In this document: piece by piece, positions 52,950 through 61,256 of the stretch
Layout: every line of letters begins with the position of its first letter
How positions within the stretch are numbered: the first letter of the stretch is position 1
From: Rhodobacter sp.
GTDB taxonomy: Bacteria; Pseudomonadota; Alphaproteobacteria; Rhodobacterales; Rhodobacteraceae
NCBI GenBank assembly: GCA_013821825.1
Contig: PNJK01000008.1
Coordinates: 27,545 to 91,544 of the forward strand
Direction of reading: 5' to 3'
Length of the DNA: 64,000 bases
Made by a program: the position numbers and the translations under genes
Notes under the pieces: model-generated
Databases searched by the model: none
Told to the model about the DNA's origin: nothing
What the model saw: only the letters and a program-made list of their open reading frames with translations

Positions 52950-53606
52950 ATGGACGCGGACAACCGGAAGATACCCAGCCACGAAGTAACCTACACGCGC
53001 CTGCGCGACATGATCCTTTACGGTCATCTCGCCCCCGGCGCGCCGGTGACAATTCAGGGCCTTATCGCCGATCTTGGTGCCGGCATGACTCCGGTGCGCG
53101 AAGCGATCCGGCGGCTGACTGCCGAGGGCGCGCTGCTGCCGCAAGGCAACCGCCGCGTGGCAGTGCCAGAGCTTTCGGCCGAGATGCTGGATCAGGTGGC
53201 GTTTGCGCGCCTCGCGATAGAACCCAAGCTTGCCGAGCTGGCAGCACCACGCCTGACGCCGGGGCAGATCGACCGGCTGGAAGCTATCGACGGTGCGGTG
53301 ACCCGGGCGATCGAGTCCGGAAGACTGACCGACTACCTTGGCGCCAACCACGCCTTCCACTTTGCGCTTTACGAGGCGGCCGAGGCACCGGTCCTTCTGG
53401 ACCTCGCCCGCTCGCTCTGGCTGCGGGCCGGGCCATCACTTCGGGCGGTGATCGACCGCTATGGCCGCGAGCCTGCGCCTGACCTGCATCGCGAAGCCAT
53501 TGCCGCGATGCGCGCTGGCGATGCGGGCGCTCTCGCCAATGCCATCAAGCGCGATATTCAGCAGGGCGTGGACCATGTGCGCCAGGCCCTTGCCGAAGTC
53601 AGCTGA
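52950..53606 (+). CDS. GntR-family (FCD) transcriptional regulator
   Basis: The 218-residue regulator has an N-terminal winged helix (YTRLRDMILYGHLAPGAPVTIQGLIADLGAGMTPVREAIRRL) and an all-helical FCD effector domain (residues 80-215) with His residues in NHAFHFALYEAAEA that usually bind metal and ligand. It ends just before the class III aminotransferase gene and after GH43, so it could control either the sugar genes or the aminotransferase. The ATG at 52950 follows GAAGGGAG. Confidence 0.88.
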   Translation: MDADNRKIPSHEVTYTRLRDMILYGHLAPGAPVTIQGLIADLGAGMTPVREAIRRLTAEGALLPQGNRRVAVPELSAEMLDQVAFARLAIEPKLAELAAPRLTPGQIDRLEAIDGAVTRAIESGRLTDYLGANHAFHFALYEAAEAPVLLDLARSLWLRAGPSLRAVIDRYGREPAPDLHREAIAAMRAGDAGALANAIKRDIQQGVDHVRQALAEVS

Positions 53607-53719
53607 CCCGCCGCCGAAAGATCAAGCGCTTGCCGCGCAAGTGCTCGGACGCAAGGAAAAGCTTGCAGGTCAGGCGCTTCACCTTGTGATCGCTCGGAGG
53701 AAAAAGCTGTATTCGATAA

Positions 53720-53756
53720 TTTGATCAAATTTCTTGAACCCCGTGATGTTTGATCA
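53720..53756 (+). promoter_or_regulatory. TTTGATCAAA operator-like sites before the aminotransferase
   Basis: AATTTGATCAAATT at 53718-53731 is a perfect 14-base palindrome, and a second TTTGATCA lies at 53749-53756, 29 bases on. The same TTTGATCAAA core is at 33381-33390 between the PotD-like and class V aminotransferase genes. A binding site for a shared regulator is likely. Confidence 0.5.
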
Positions 53757-53811
53757 TATCCTGTCATCAAGCCAGGGCCCGACGCCCTGCCGATTCCGCG
53801 AGGGAAGCCTG

Positions 53812-55194
53812 ATGAACATGATCACCAACCACCTGCCTACCGCCGAGCTTCAGCGCCTGGATGCGGCCCATCACTTCCATCCGTTCACCGACAAGGCGGG
53901 CCTGGCGGAAAAGGGTGCGCGGGTGATTACCCGGGGTGAAGGCGTCTGGCTTACCGACAGCGAGGGTCACCGGATTGTCGACGGGATGGCGGGGCTCTGG
54001 TGCGTCAATGTCGGCTACGGCCGCAAGGAAATGGCACAGGTCGCGGCGCGGCAGATGGAGGAGCTGGCCTATTACAACACCTTCTTCCAGACCACCCACG
54101 TACCCGCCATCGCCCTTGCCGCTGAGATTGCCAAGCTGGCACCGGGCGATCTGAATCACGTCTTCTTCGCCGGTTCGGGGTCCGAGGCGAATGACACCAA
54201 CATTCGTCTGGTCCGCCGCTACTGGGACGTGATGGGCAAGCCCTGGCGCCGCACGATCATCGCGCGCTGGAATGGCTATCATGGGTCTACTCTGGGTGGC
54301 GGCAGCCTGGGCGGCATGAAGCCGATCCACGCACATGGCGGGATGATCGACGGGGTCGAGCATATCGACCAGCCCTACTGGTGGGGCGAAGGCGGCGACA
54401 TGTCCGAGGATGACTTCGGCCTCGCCCGTGCGCGGCAGCTGGAAGAGAAGATCCTGCGGGTCGGCCCGGACAACGTGGCCGCCTTCATCGGCGAGCCGAT
54501 CCAGGGGGCGGGCGGCGTGATTGTGCCGCCGAAGACCTACTGGCCCGAAATCCAGCGGATCTGCGACAAATACGGCATTCTTCTGATCGCGGACGAAGTC
54601 ATCACCGGGTTCGGCCGCACGGGGAACTGGTTCGGGTCCGAGACCTTCGGCATCAAGCCGCATATCATGACCATCGCCAAGGGTCTGTCGTCGGGCTACC
54701 AACCTATCGGCGGGTCGATTGTCTGCGATGAGGTCGCCAATGTCGTCGGGGGTGCGGGGGAGTTCTTCCACGGCTACACCTACTCGGGCCATCCGGTCGC
54801 CTGTGCCGTCGCGCTGGAGAATCTTCGGATCCTGCAGGATGAGAAGATCGTCGAGCATGTCCGCGACGTGGCGCATCCGTATCTCAAGGAACGCTGGGAC
54901 GCTCTGGTGGATCACCCGCTGGTCGGCGAGGCTAAGCTGGTCGGACTGATGGGGTCGATTGCCCTCACTCCGGACAAGGCGAAGCGGGCGAAGTTCCCCG
55001 ACGATGCGAAAGTCGGCTATCGCTGCCGCGAGCGGTGCTTTGCCAATGATCTGATCATGCGGGCCGTGGGCGACCGGATGATCATTGCGCCGCCTCTGGT
55101 CATCACTCCGGCTGAAATCGACATACTGGTCGAGCGGGCGAGGAAGAGCCTGGATGAGTGCTGGCAGGGGCTGAAAGCCGACGGGCTGGTCTAG
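53812..55194 (+). CDS. Class III (omega) aminotransferase
   Basis: The 460-residue PLP enzyme has HVFFAGSGSEANDTNIRLVRRYW, ARWNGYHGSTLGGGSL, LLIADEVITGFGRTGNWFG and the PLP lysine in MTIAKGLSSGYQPIGG. This is the subgroup of putrescine-, beta-alanine- or taurine-pyruvate aminotransferases. It probably uses pyruvate to remove an amino group from a diamine or omega-amino acid. An agmatinase-family gene at 61257 and a polyamine-type binding protein at 32176 fit a polyamine role, but the substrate cannot be read from sequence. The ATG at 53812 follows the conserved frame start MNMITNHLPTAELQRLD. Confidence 0.9.
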   Translation: MNMITNHLPTAELQRLDAAHHFHPFTDKAGLAEKGARVITRGEGVWLTDSEGHRIVDGMAGLWCVNVGYGRKEMAQVAARQMEELAYYNTFFQTTHVPAIALAAEIAKLAPGDLNHVFFAGSGSEANDTNIRLVRRYWDVMGKPWRRTIIARWNGYHGSTLGGGSLGGMKPIHAHGGMIDGVEHIDQPYWWGEGGDMSEDDFGLARARQLEEKILRVGPDNVAAFIGEPIQGAGGVIVPPKTYWPEIQRICDKYGILLIADEVITGFGRTGNWFGSETFGIKPHIMTIAKGLSSGYQPIGGSIVCDEVANVVGGAGEFFHGYTYSGHPVACAVALENLRILQDEKIVEHVRDVAHPYLKERWDALVDHPLVGEAKLVGLMGSIALTPDKAKRAKFPDDAKVGYRCRERCFANDLIMRAVGDRMIIAPPLVITPAEIDILVERARKSLDECWQGLKADGLV

Positions 55195-55287
55195 ACATCG
55201 CGCCGGTGTCCACGCCGGACTGATTCCGGCTGCCTTTTAAACCAAGGCCTTGGCGGCAGGGATTCAGGAAATCTTAACAAATTGACT

Positions 55288-55313
55288 GGCCCGGACCCTG
55301 ATTGGTCTGGGCC
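55288..55313 (+). terminator. Hairpin after the class III aminotransferase gene
   Basis: GGCCCGGACC and GGTCTGGGCC form a ten-pair stem (one G-U pair) around CTGATT, followed by TTGTTGCCCTTTG. It lies 93 bases after the aminotransferase stop and before ctaA. Confidence 0.65.
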
Positions 55314-55425
55314 TTGTTGCCCTTTGCGCCATCCTTCGGGCCATCGTGATTTTGCCGCAGATCGCAGGGCCTTGAAGGCCGGTTGGTCGCGGCCTAGTGT
55401 CCCCGCCCAGACGAAAGGGTGACCG

Positions 55426-56595
55426 ATGGCCAAGAAGCGCAGCATTTTCGAAGAGGTCGGAACGGGACAGAAGGCGCCACAACCCCCGGTCAGGGGCGGT
55501 ATCGATGCGCGACCGAAGGGCGCGCGCAAGGGCATCCGGCTGTGGCTGGCAGCACTGTTCCTGCTGGTCGTCACAATGATCGTTGTCGGTGGACTGACCC
55601 GGCTGACGGACAGCGGCTTGTCGATCACCGAATGGCGCCCGGTCACCGGTGCGCTGCCGCCGATGAGTGCCGAGGCCTGGGACGCCGAGTTCCAGAAGTA
55701 TCGCGAAATCCCGGAATACCAGTTGCAGAACAATGGAATGAGCCTTGAGGAATTCAAGATTATCTACTGGTGGGAATGGGGCCATCGGCAGCTTGGCCGG
55801 GTAATCGGTCTGGTCTGGGCGGCGGGCTTTCTTGGCTTTGCGCTGGCCAGGCAGATCCCTCCGGGGTGGACGGGGCGGCTCTTTCTGGTTGGCGCGCTGG
55901 GCGGGGCTCAGGGGGCGATCGGGTGGTGGATGGTGTCCTCGGGCCTTGGAGGGGACCGGGTTGACGTGGCCTCATACCGGCTCGCGACGCATCTGGGGCT
56001 GGCTTTTGTCATTCTTGGCTTTCTTGCATGGTATGTCCTCCTTCTCGGGCGGTCCGAGGCGGAATTGATGACGGCGCGCCGCGGGCGCGAGGCGAAGCTG
56101 TTCGGCCTGTCCACCGGCCTGATGCATTTCGCCTTATTGCAGATCCTCCTCGGCGCGCTGGTGGCGGGGATCGATGCGGGGCGGGCGTTTCCGACCTGGC
56201 CCGACATGAACGGGCAGTTCTTTCCGGCTGACGCTTTCTATGTGCCGGACGGTGCGGGGGGCAGTCTGCCGGTCTGGTATGCTTTCTTTGAAAACCCGGG
56301 TCTGGTGCAGTTCATTCACCGGATGGCGGGGTACCTTCTGTTTGCCTTTGGAGTGGTCGTCTGGCTGCGTGGCCGTCGCTCGGCCTATCAGGCGACGCAA
56401 GGCGCGTTTCATGCGGTGATGGCGATGCTGGTGGCGCAGATGATGCTGGGCATCGCCACGGTGCTGACGGTGGCACCCGTGAATGTCGCGATCACCCACC
56501 AGATTGGCGCGGTGATCCTTTGGGTGCTGATCCTTCGGGCGTGGCATTTGTCTCAATACCCCGTGGCGGGATCGATCCGGGAAGGTACGGCATGA
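55426..56595 (+). CDS. ctaA: Heme A synthase CtaA (Cox15 type)
   Basis: The 389-residue protein with eight predicted helices oxidises the C8 methyl of heme O to make heme A for cytochrome aa3 oxidase. Conserved segments include GGLTRLTDSGLSITEWRPVTG, YWWEWGHRQLGRVIGL, GLAFVILGFLAW and ITHQIGAVILWV, which carry the haem-ligand histidines. It is a type of CtaA without the N-terminal cysteine pair, as in alphaproteobacteria. The stop overlaps the start of the M32 peptidase gene (ATGA). Confidence 0.95.
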   Translation: MAKKRSIFEEVGTGQKAPQPPVRGGIDARPKGARKGIRLWLAALFLLVVTMIVVGGLTRLTDSGLSITEWRPVTGALPPMSAEAWDAEFQKYREIPEYQLQNNGMSLEEFKIIYWWEWGHRQLGRVIGLVWAAGFLGFALARQIPPGWTGRLFLVGALGGAQGAIGWWMVSSGLGGDRVDVASYRLATHLGLAFVILGFLAWYVLLLGRSEAELMTARRGREAKLFGLSTGLMHFALLQILLGALVAGIDAGRAFPTWPDMNGQFFPADAFYVPDGAGGSLPVWYAFFENPGLVQFIHRMAGYLLFAFGVVVWLRGRRSAYQATQGAFHAVMAMLVAQMMLGIATVLTVAPVNVAITHQIGAVILWVLILRAWHLSQYPVAGSIREGTA

Positions 56596-58061
56596 GCGCG
56601 TATGATGATCTGATGGCGTTCCAACGCCAGACGGAGGCTTTGGGGCAGGTGGCCGGCCGTCTTGGCTGGGATCAGGAAACCGTGATGCCAGAGGGTGCCG
56701 CCGGACAGCGGGCCGAGGAGATCGGCGCGCTGGAATCCGTGCTGCACGCGCGGCGCACGGACCCGCGGATTGCCGACTGGCTTGCCACGGCTATGGCCCC
56801 GGATGCGGTTGGCGAGGCGCAGCTGCGCCAGATCCGGCGCAGCTATGCGCGGACTTCGAAAGTGCCGGCGCGGCTCGCCGAGGAGATCGCTCGGGTAACC
56901 TCGCTGGCGCAAGGGATCTGGGCAGCGGCGCGGGCAAAGGAAGATGTGGCGGGTTACCTGCCGACCTTGCGGCAGGTCGTGGACCTGAAGCGCGAGGAAG
57001 GTGCGGCGCTTGCCGTCGGTGGCGACCCCTATGATGCGCTGGTCGATGATTACGAGCCGGGGATGACCGGCGCCGCGATTGCGGCGATGTTCGATGCGAT
57101 GCGGCCGCGCCTGGTGGCGTTGCGGTCCGCCGTGCTGGCGGCGGGGGCGCCGAAGGGCTTGGTCGGACGGTTCGAGACCGAGGGGCAGATGGCGCTGACG
57201 CGCGAGTTGGCGACGGTCTTCGGCTATGACTGGAACCGGGGGCGGATCGACCTTGCCGTGCATCCGTTCAGCTCGGGCTCGGGCCACGACGTGCGGATCA
57301 CGACGCGGGTCAACGAGGTGGATCCTTTCAACTGCTTCTATTCCACCATCCACGAGGTGGGCCATGCCGCCTATGAGCAGGGGATCAAGGCGGATTATGC
57401 GCTGACCCCGATCGGGCAGGGGGCCTCGATGGGCGTGCATGAAAGCCAGAGCCGGTCTTACGAGAACCAGCTTGGCCGGAGCCGCGCTTTCACCGGCTGG
57501 CTTTTCGGCCGGATGAGCGAAGTGTTCGGCGATTTCGGGATTGGGGATGCGGAAGGGTTTTACCGCGCGGTGAACCGGGTGCATGCGGGTTATATCCGCA
57601 CCGAGGCCGACGAGGTGCATTACAACCTGCATGTGATGATGCGGTTCGATCTGGAACGCGCGCTGATCAAGGGCGAGCTGGACGTGGGCGACCTTGAGTC
57701 CGCGTGGAACGACCGGTTCCGTGCCGATTTCGGGGTGGCTGTCGACCGGCCCTCGAACGGGATCCTGCAGGACGTGCATTGGTCCCATGGGCTGTTCGGC
57801 TATTTCCCGACCTATACCTTGGGCAACGTCTATGCGGGCTGTCTGGTCAAGGCGCTGCGTTCGGACGTGGCAGGGCTGGACGTGAAAATGGCGCAGGGCG
57901 ATGTCAGTGCCGCGACTGGCTGGCTGCGTGATCGGCTGCAGCGCCATGGCTCGCTTTACCTTCCGCGCGAGGTGGTGGCGAAGGCTTGCGGATTCGAGCC
58001 GTCGGAAGGGCCGCTGCTGGACTATCTTGAGGCGAAGTTCGGGGACATTTACGGACTGTGA
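56592..58061 (+). CDS. M32-family metallocarboxypeptidase
   Basis: The 489-residue enzyme begins with the M32 pattern YDDLMAFQRQTEALGQVAGRLGWDQETVMP. Its zinc site is HEVGH (His254, His258), with the third ligand Glu expected in GVHESQSRSYEN about 30 residues further on. It removes amino acids from peptide C-termini in the cytoplasm. The ATG at 56592 is translationally coupled to ctaA, and the peptidase stop overlaps the GTG of the next gene, so all three form one operon. Confidence 0.94.
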   Translation: MSAYDDLMAFQRQTEALGQVAGRLGWDQETVMPEGAAGQRAEEIGALESVLHARRTDPRIADWLATAMAPDAVGEAQLRQIRRSYARTSKVPARLAEEIARVTSLAQGIWAAARAKEDVAGYLPTLRQVVDLKREEGAALAVGGDPYDALVDDYEPGMTGAAIAAMFDAMRPRLVALRSAVLAAGAPKGLVGRFETEGQMALTRELATVFGYDWNRGRIDLAVHPFSSGSGHDVRITTRVNEVDPFNCFYSTIHEVGHAAYEQGIKADYALTPIGQGASMGVHESQSRSYENQLGRSRAFTGWLFGRMSEVFGDFGIGDAEGFYRAVNRVHAGYIRTEADEVHYNLHVMMRFDLERALIKGELDVGDLESAWNDRFRADFGVAVDRPSNGILQDVHWSHGLFGYFPTYTLGNVYAGCLVKALRSDVAGLDVKMAQGDVSAATGWLRDRLQRHGSLYLPREVVAKACGFEPSEGPLLDYLEAKFGDIYGL

Positions 58062-59248
58062 GCGGCTCGGACAGCCCCGCGATCTGGCTGCTGGCCCTGG
58101 GCCAGACGCTGATCTATGCGGGGGGCTACTATTCGTTTCCGGCGCTTCTGCCGGACCTTGAGGCCGCGACCGGCTGGACGAAGGCAGAGCTGGCCTTGGG
58201 CCCGACGCTGGCGTTCCTGATCATGGCGGCGCTGACGCCCTTCACGGGGCGGCTGGTTGACCGGGGTCTGGGCGGCGAGATGCTGATCTGGATGCCGGGG
58301 CTGGCCGCGCTGGGGGTCGCGGGGCTGGGGGTGGTTTCGACGCTGACCGGGTGGCTGCTGTGTTGGGCGGTGATCGGACTGGCGCAGGCGGGCAGTCTTT
58401 ACGAGACCTGTTTTGCCTTTCTGACCCGACGGTTGGGCGAAGGCGCGCGCGGAGCCATCACCAAGGTCACTTTGGTGGCCGGATTCGCGGGGACGATCGC
58501 TTTCCCGTTGGGCCATTGGTTGGGACCCCAACTGGGCGGGCAGGGTGCGATGGTGGCCTTCGCGGCGCTCATGGTGCTGGGCATGCCGCTGAACGCGGTG
58601 GCGGTGGTTCGGCTGCGGCGACGGGAGCGGGCGGAGTTCGCGGTGCCGCCGACCCCGCCGGGAACCTTGCAGGCAGCGCTGCGGAAGCCCGCGTTCTGGA
58701 TCATCGCTGCGGCCTTTACGGCGATCTACCTGAACCACGGGATGCTGATCACCTATGTGCTGGTCCTGTTCGCCGACCGGGGTGCCGCTCCGGGGCTGGC
58801 GGCGCTTGCGGCGGCGTCGATCGGGCCGGCGCAGGTGGCTGGGCGGCTGCTGCTCCTGATGGCGGGGGCGCGGGTGACGACGGCGCAGGCAACGCTTGCA
58901 GCACTGGGTGCGGTGGTGGTTGCCAGTGCCGCCCTTTGGGCGGCGGGGGTGGCGCCGCTGCTGATCTTCGCCTTTGCGCTGGCGCAGGGGGCCGGAGCCG
59001 GGCTGATGTCGATCCTACGGCCGGTGCTGATTGCCGAGGTACTGGGGCGACAGGGGTTTGGCGCGGTGTCGGGCGCGGTGGCAGTGGCCCCGATCCTGGC
59101 ATCAGCCGCAGCCCCTGCGGTGGGCGCCGGCCTTCTGGCGCTGGGCGGGCCGCAACTGGTGTATGCCGCCTGCCTCCTGCTTGCAACGCTCGGTCTGGCG
59201 CTGGCTTTCGCGCTCTTGGCGCGGCGCCCGGATCAGTTCAGCGGCTGA
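58058..59248 (+). CDS. MFS transporter
   Basis: The 396-residue major facilitator protein has 12 predicted helices. It opens with IWLLALGQTLIYAGGYYSFPALLPDLE, and the loop between helices 2 and 3 reads GRLVDRGLGGEML. The GTG start at 58058 overlaps the stop of the M32 peptidase gene (GTGA). The substrate is unknown; coupling to a carboxypeptidase could mean export or import of small peptides or amino acids, which is only inference. Confidence 0.88.
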   Translation: MSGSDSPAIWLLALGQTLIYAGGYYSFPALLPDLEAATGWTKAELALGPTLAFLIMAALTPFTGRLVDRGLGGEMLIWMPGLAALGVAGLGVVSTLTGWLLCWAVIGLAQAGSLYETCFAFLTRRLGEGARGAITKVTLVAGFAGTIAFPLGHWLGPQLGGQGAMVAFAALMVLGMPLNAVAVVRLRRRERAEFAVPPTPPGTLQAALRKPAFWIIAAAFTAIYLNHGMLITYVLVLFADRGAAPGLAALAAASIGPAQVAGRLLLLMAGARVTTAQATLAALGAVVVASAALWAAGVAPLLIFAFALAQGAGAGLMSILRPVLIAEVLGRQGFGAVSGAVAVAPILASAAAPAVGAGLLALGGPQLVYAACLLLATLGLALAFALLARRPDQFSG

Positions 59249-59259
59249 CGGGAAAAGTG

Positions 59260-59826
59260 CCGGGTCGTCACTGTCAATGCTGGCGCCCGTGTCGGTCTTG
59301 TGGCGGTCGAGGTTGGCATCGACTTCTGTTCCTTCGCCAATCACAGAGCCCCCAAGGCTGAACATCCGGTATGACCAGCCGGTGCCGCAATCGCTGTACT
59401 GCATTTCGGCATTTGCGCGGAGCGCGATGCCAAAGGCACAGGTGCCCTTGACCTCGACCAGAGAGTTGGGCTTCGGCGGCGCAGAGGTAAGTTTCGTCTG
59501 CGCGGTTGTCGGCTGCCAGCATTGCACCAAGGCGGAAGTCGTCGGAAAGATCGGCCGTCAGATGGACAGCAAATCCTTCATGCTGGCGAAAATCCATGTC
59601 GTCAGAACTGTCGATCTCCTAGCAGGTGGCCAGACCGACCTGGGGTCCGAAAGTGCCGAAGTTCAAACATCCCTTGCAAGCCGGCCAGTTCGGAGGGCGA
59701 GCCGGAATCGGGTTTCTGGTATTCCAGGTCGACGACTGCGCCAACCAAGCTCTGTTCCATCGCGGTGGCCGGAAGGGTGAGCAGAAGAAGGATCAAGGGG
59801 ATACGTATCGCTCTGCCGCACTTCAT
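59260..59826 (-). pseudogene. Decayed gene for a small secreted protein
   Basis: Three minus-strand frames together look like one exported protein. From 59826 the first frame gives a signal peptide (RIPLILLLLTLPATA) and MEQSLVGAVVDLEYQKPDSG. A second frame gives LNFGTFGPQVGLATC, an in-frame TAG at 59621, then EIDSSDDMDFRQHEGFAVHL and AMLAADNRADETYLCAAEA. A third gives VKGTCAFGIALRANAEMQYS and GWSYRMFSLGGSVIGEG. At least two frameshifts and one stop would be needed to break an intact gene of about 190 codons. No family is recognised. It ends close to the convergent MFS gene. The alternative is several unrelated chance frames. Confidence 0.45.
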
Positions 59827-59880
59827 GGTCTTCCTTGACCATATGTGGACGGGCGAATCCTGTCCCCTTGAGTGATGGGT

Positions 59881-60675
59881 CTAAGCCTTGGGGACCCAGC
59901 CGGGCGGACGCCGTTCCAGAAAGGCCTGAATGCCTTCGGCGGTGTCCGGCATCAGCGCATTCTCCACCATGATCGGGCTGATGGTAGCATAGGCCTGATC
60001 CAGCGGCAGGCCAAGCTGGGTCTGGAAAGCCCGTTTTCCCAGCCGCAAGACCTGCGGCAGCTTGGCGGCAAGGGTTTCGGCAAGGCTGCGGGCCTCGGCC
60101 TCGAGCCTGTCCGGGGCGGCAAGGCGGTTCACGAGGCCAAGCGTGTGGGCGCGCGGCGCCGACAGGAATTCGCCGGTGGTCAGAAGCTCGAACGCGGCGG
60201 CGGGGGCAAGCTTTCGGGTCAGTGCGACCATGGGCGTGGTGCAGAAGAGGCCGATGTTGATGCCGTTGACGCCAAAGCGCGCGGTTTCCGCAGCGACGAT
60301 CAGATCGCATGAGCATGCAAGCTGGCAGCCGGCAGCGGTGGCGATGCCTTGCACCTCGGCGATGACCGGCTGGGGCAGGGCCACGGCGGCCTGCATAATG
60401 CGGGAGCACAAGGCAAAGAGATCGGCGATCTCGGCGGCACCACCGTCGGGGGCGCTGCGGGCGGCCTGGATTTCCTTCAGGTCATGCCCGGCGCAGAAAT
60501 TCCTGCCCTCGGCTCGCAGGACGACGACCCGAATGCTGGCATCCTGGGCCAGATCGGCAAGGGAGTGATCCAGCGCCAGCAGCATGGCGCGGGACAGAGC
60601 GTTCAGGTTTGCGGGCGACGAAAGCGTCAGGGTGGCGATGCCACCCTCGTCGGCGCGGGTCAGAAGATCGGCCAT
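59881..60675 (-). CDS. Enoyl-CoA hydratase/isomerase family protein
   Basis: The 264-residue crotonase-fold protein has the oxyanion-hole segments AEGRNFCAGHDLKEIQAAR near residue 55 and EVQGIATAAGCQLACSCDLIVAAETARFG near 105. The usual hydratase Glu positions are replaced by GVNGINIGLFCTTPMVAL, as in many uncharacterised members. It probably acts on an acyl-CoA thioester. It follows the bactofilin gene on the same strand by 14 bases, an unusual pairing without obvious functional link. Confidence 0.88.
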   Translation of the reverse strand: MADLLTRADEGGIATLTLSSPANLNALSRAMLLALDHSLADLAQDASIRVVVLRAEGRNFCAGHDLKEIQAARSAPDGGAAEIADLFALCSRIMQAAVALPQPVIAEVQGIATAAGCQLACSCDLIVAAETARFGVNGINIGLFCTTPMVALTRKLAPAAAFELLTTGEFLSAPRAHTLGLVNRLAAPDRLEAEARSLAETLAAKLPQVLRLGKRAFQTQLGLPLDQAYATISPIMVENALMPDTAEGIQAFLERRPPGWVPKA

Positions 60676-60689
60676 GCGCCTTTGCCCCG

Positions 60690-61076
60690 TCAGCCCTTGG
60701 GCTTGAGGAACCGGCCATCCATGACAGCGCCGCTTTCGATCACGATGCCGCGCGTGGTGACATCGGCTTTGACCTCGGCGCTGGAGCGCAGGGTAAAGTT
60801 TTCGCAGGCGACCTTGCCGTCGAACTTGCCCTTCACTTCGACAGTGGCGGCATTGATCGAGCCTTTGACGCGGCCTTCCTGACCGATGATCAGGCCATGC
60901 GCGGTAATGTTGCCGTCAATTTCGCCCAGCACTTCGACCGAGCCGGTGGTGGAGATTTCGCCGGTTATGCGCAGGTCGGTCCCCAGGACGGATCGTCCGG
61001 CATTGGCGCCCGGGTTTGCGGGCCGGGGGACGGATGGGCTGGGAGCTGCGGTCGGGTCGGCGGTCTTTGAGAACAT
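60690..61076 (-). CDS. Bactofilin
   Basis: The 128-residue protein has a short proline-rich N-terminal tail (about residues 5-25) followed by the bactofilin beta-helix. Six-residue rungs are visible in RSVLGTDLRITGEISTTGSV, EVLGEIDGNITAHGLIIGQ and VKGSINAATVEVKGKFDGKV. Bactofilins polymerise into filaments at the membrane and place cell-wall or polar proteins. Starts at 61079 and 61076 are adjacent ATGs; the second has the better distance from AAGGAAG. Confidence 0.9.
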   Translation of the reverse strand: MFSKTADPTAAPSPSVPRPANPGANAGRSVLGTDLRITGEISTTGSVEVLGEIDGNITAHGLIIGQEGRVKGSINAATVEVKGKFDGKVACENFTLRSSAEVKADVTTRGIVIESGAVMDGRFLKPKG

Positions 61077-61256
61077 CATCGGCTTCCTTGCAAGGGTTGC
61101 CTGATAAGGCGGGATCGGGAGGGGCCGGTCAAGGGGCGACGTGGCTGGCTGGCGGGTTTCCCCCGGCCCGGGCCCAGCGGCCACATGTCGCAAGCGGGGC
61201 TGACAAGGGGCGGGCGGGGTGGTCAGATGCCCGGGGAATCAGCAAGGAGTAACAGG

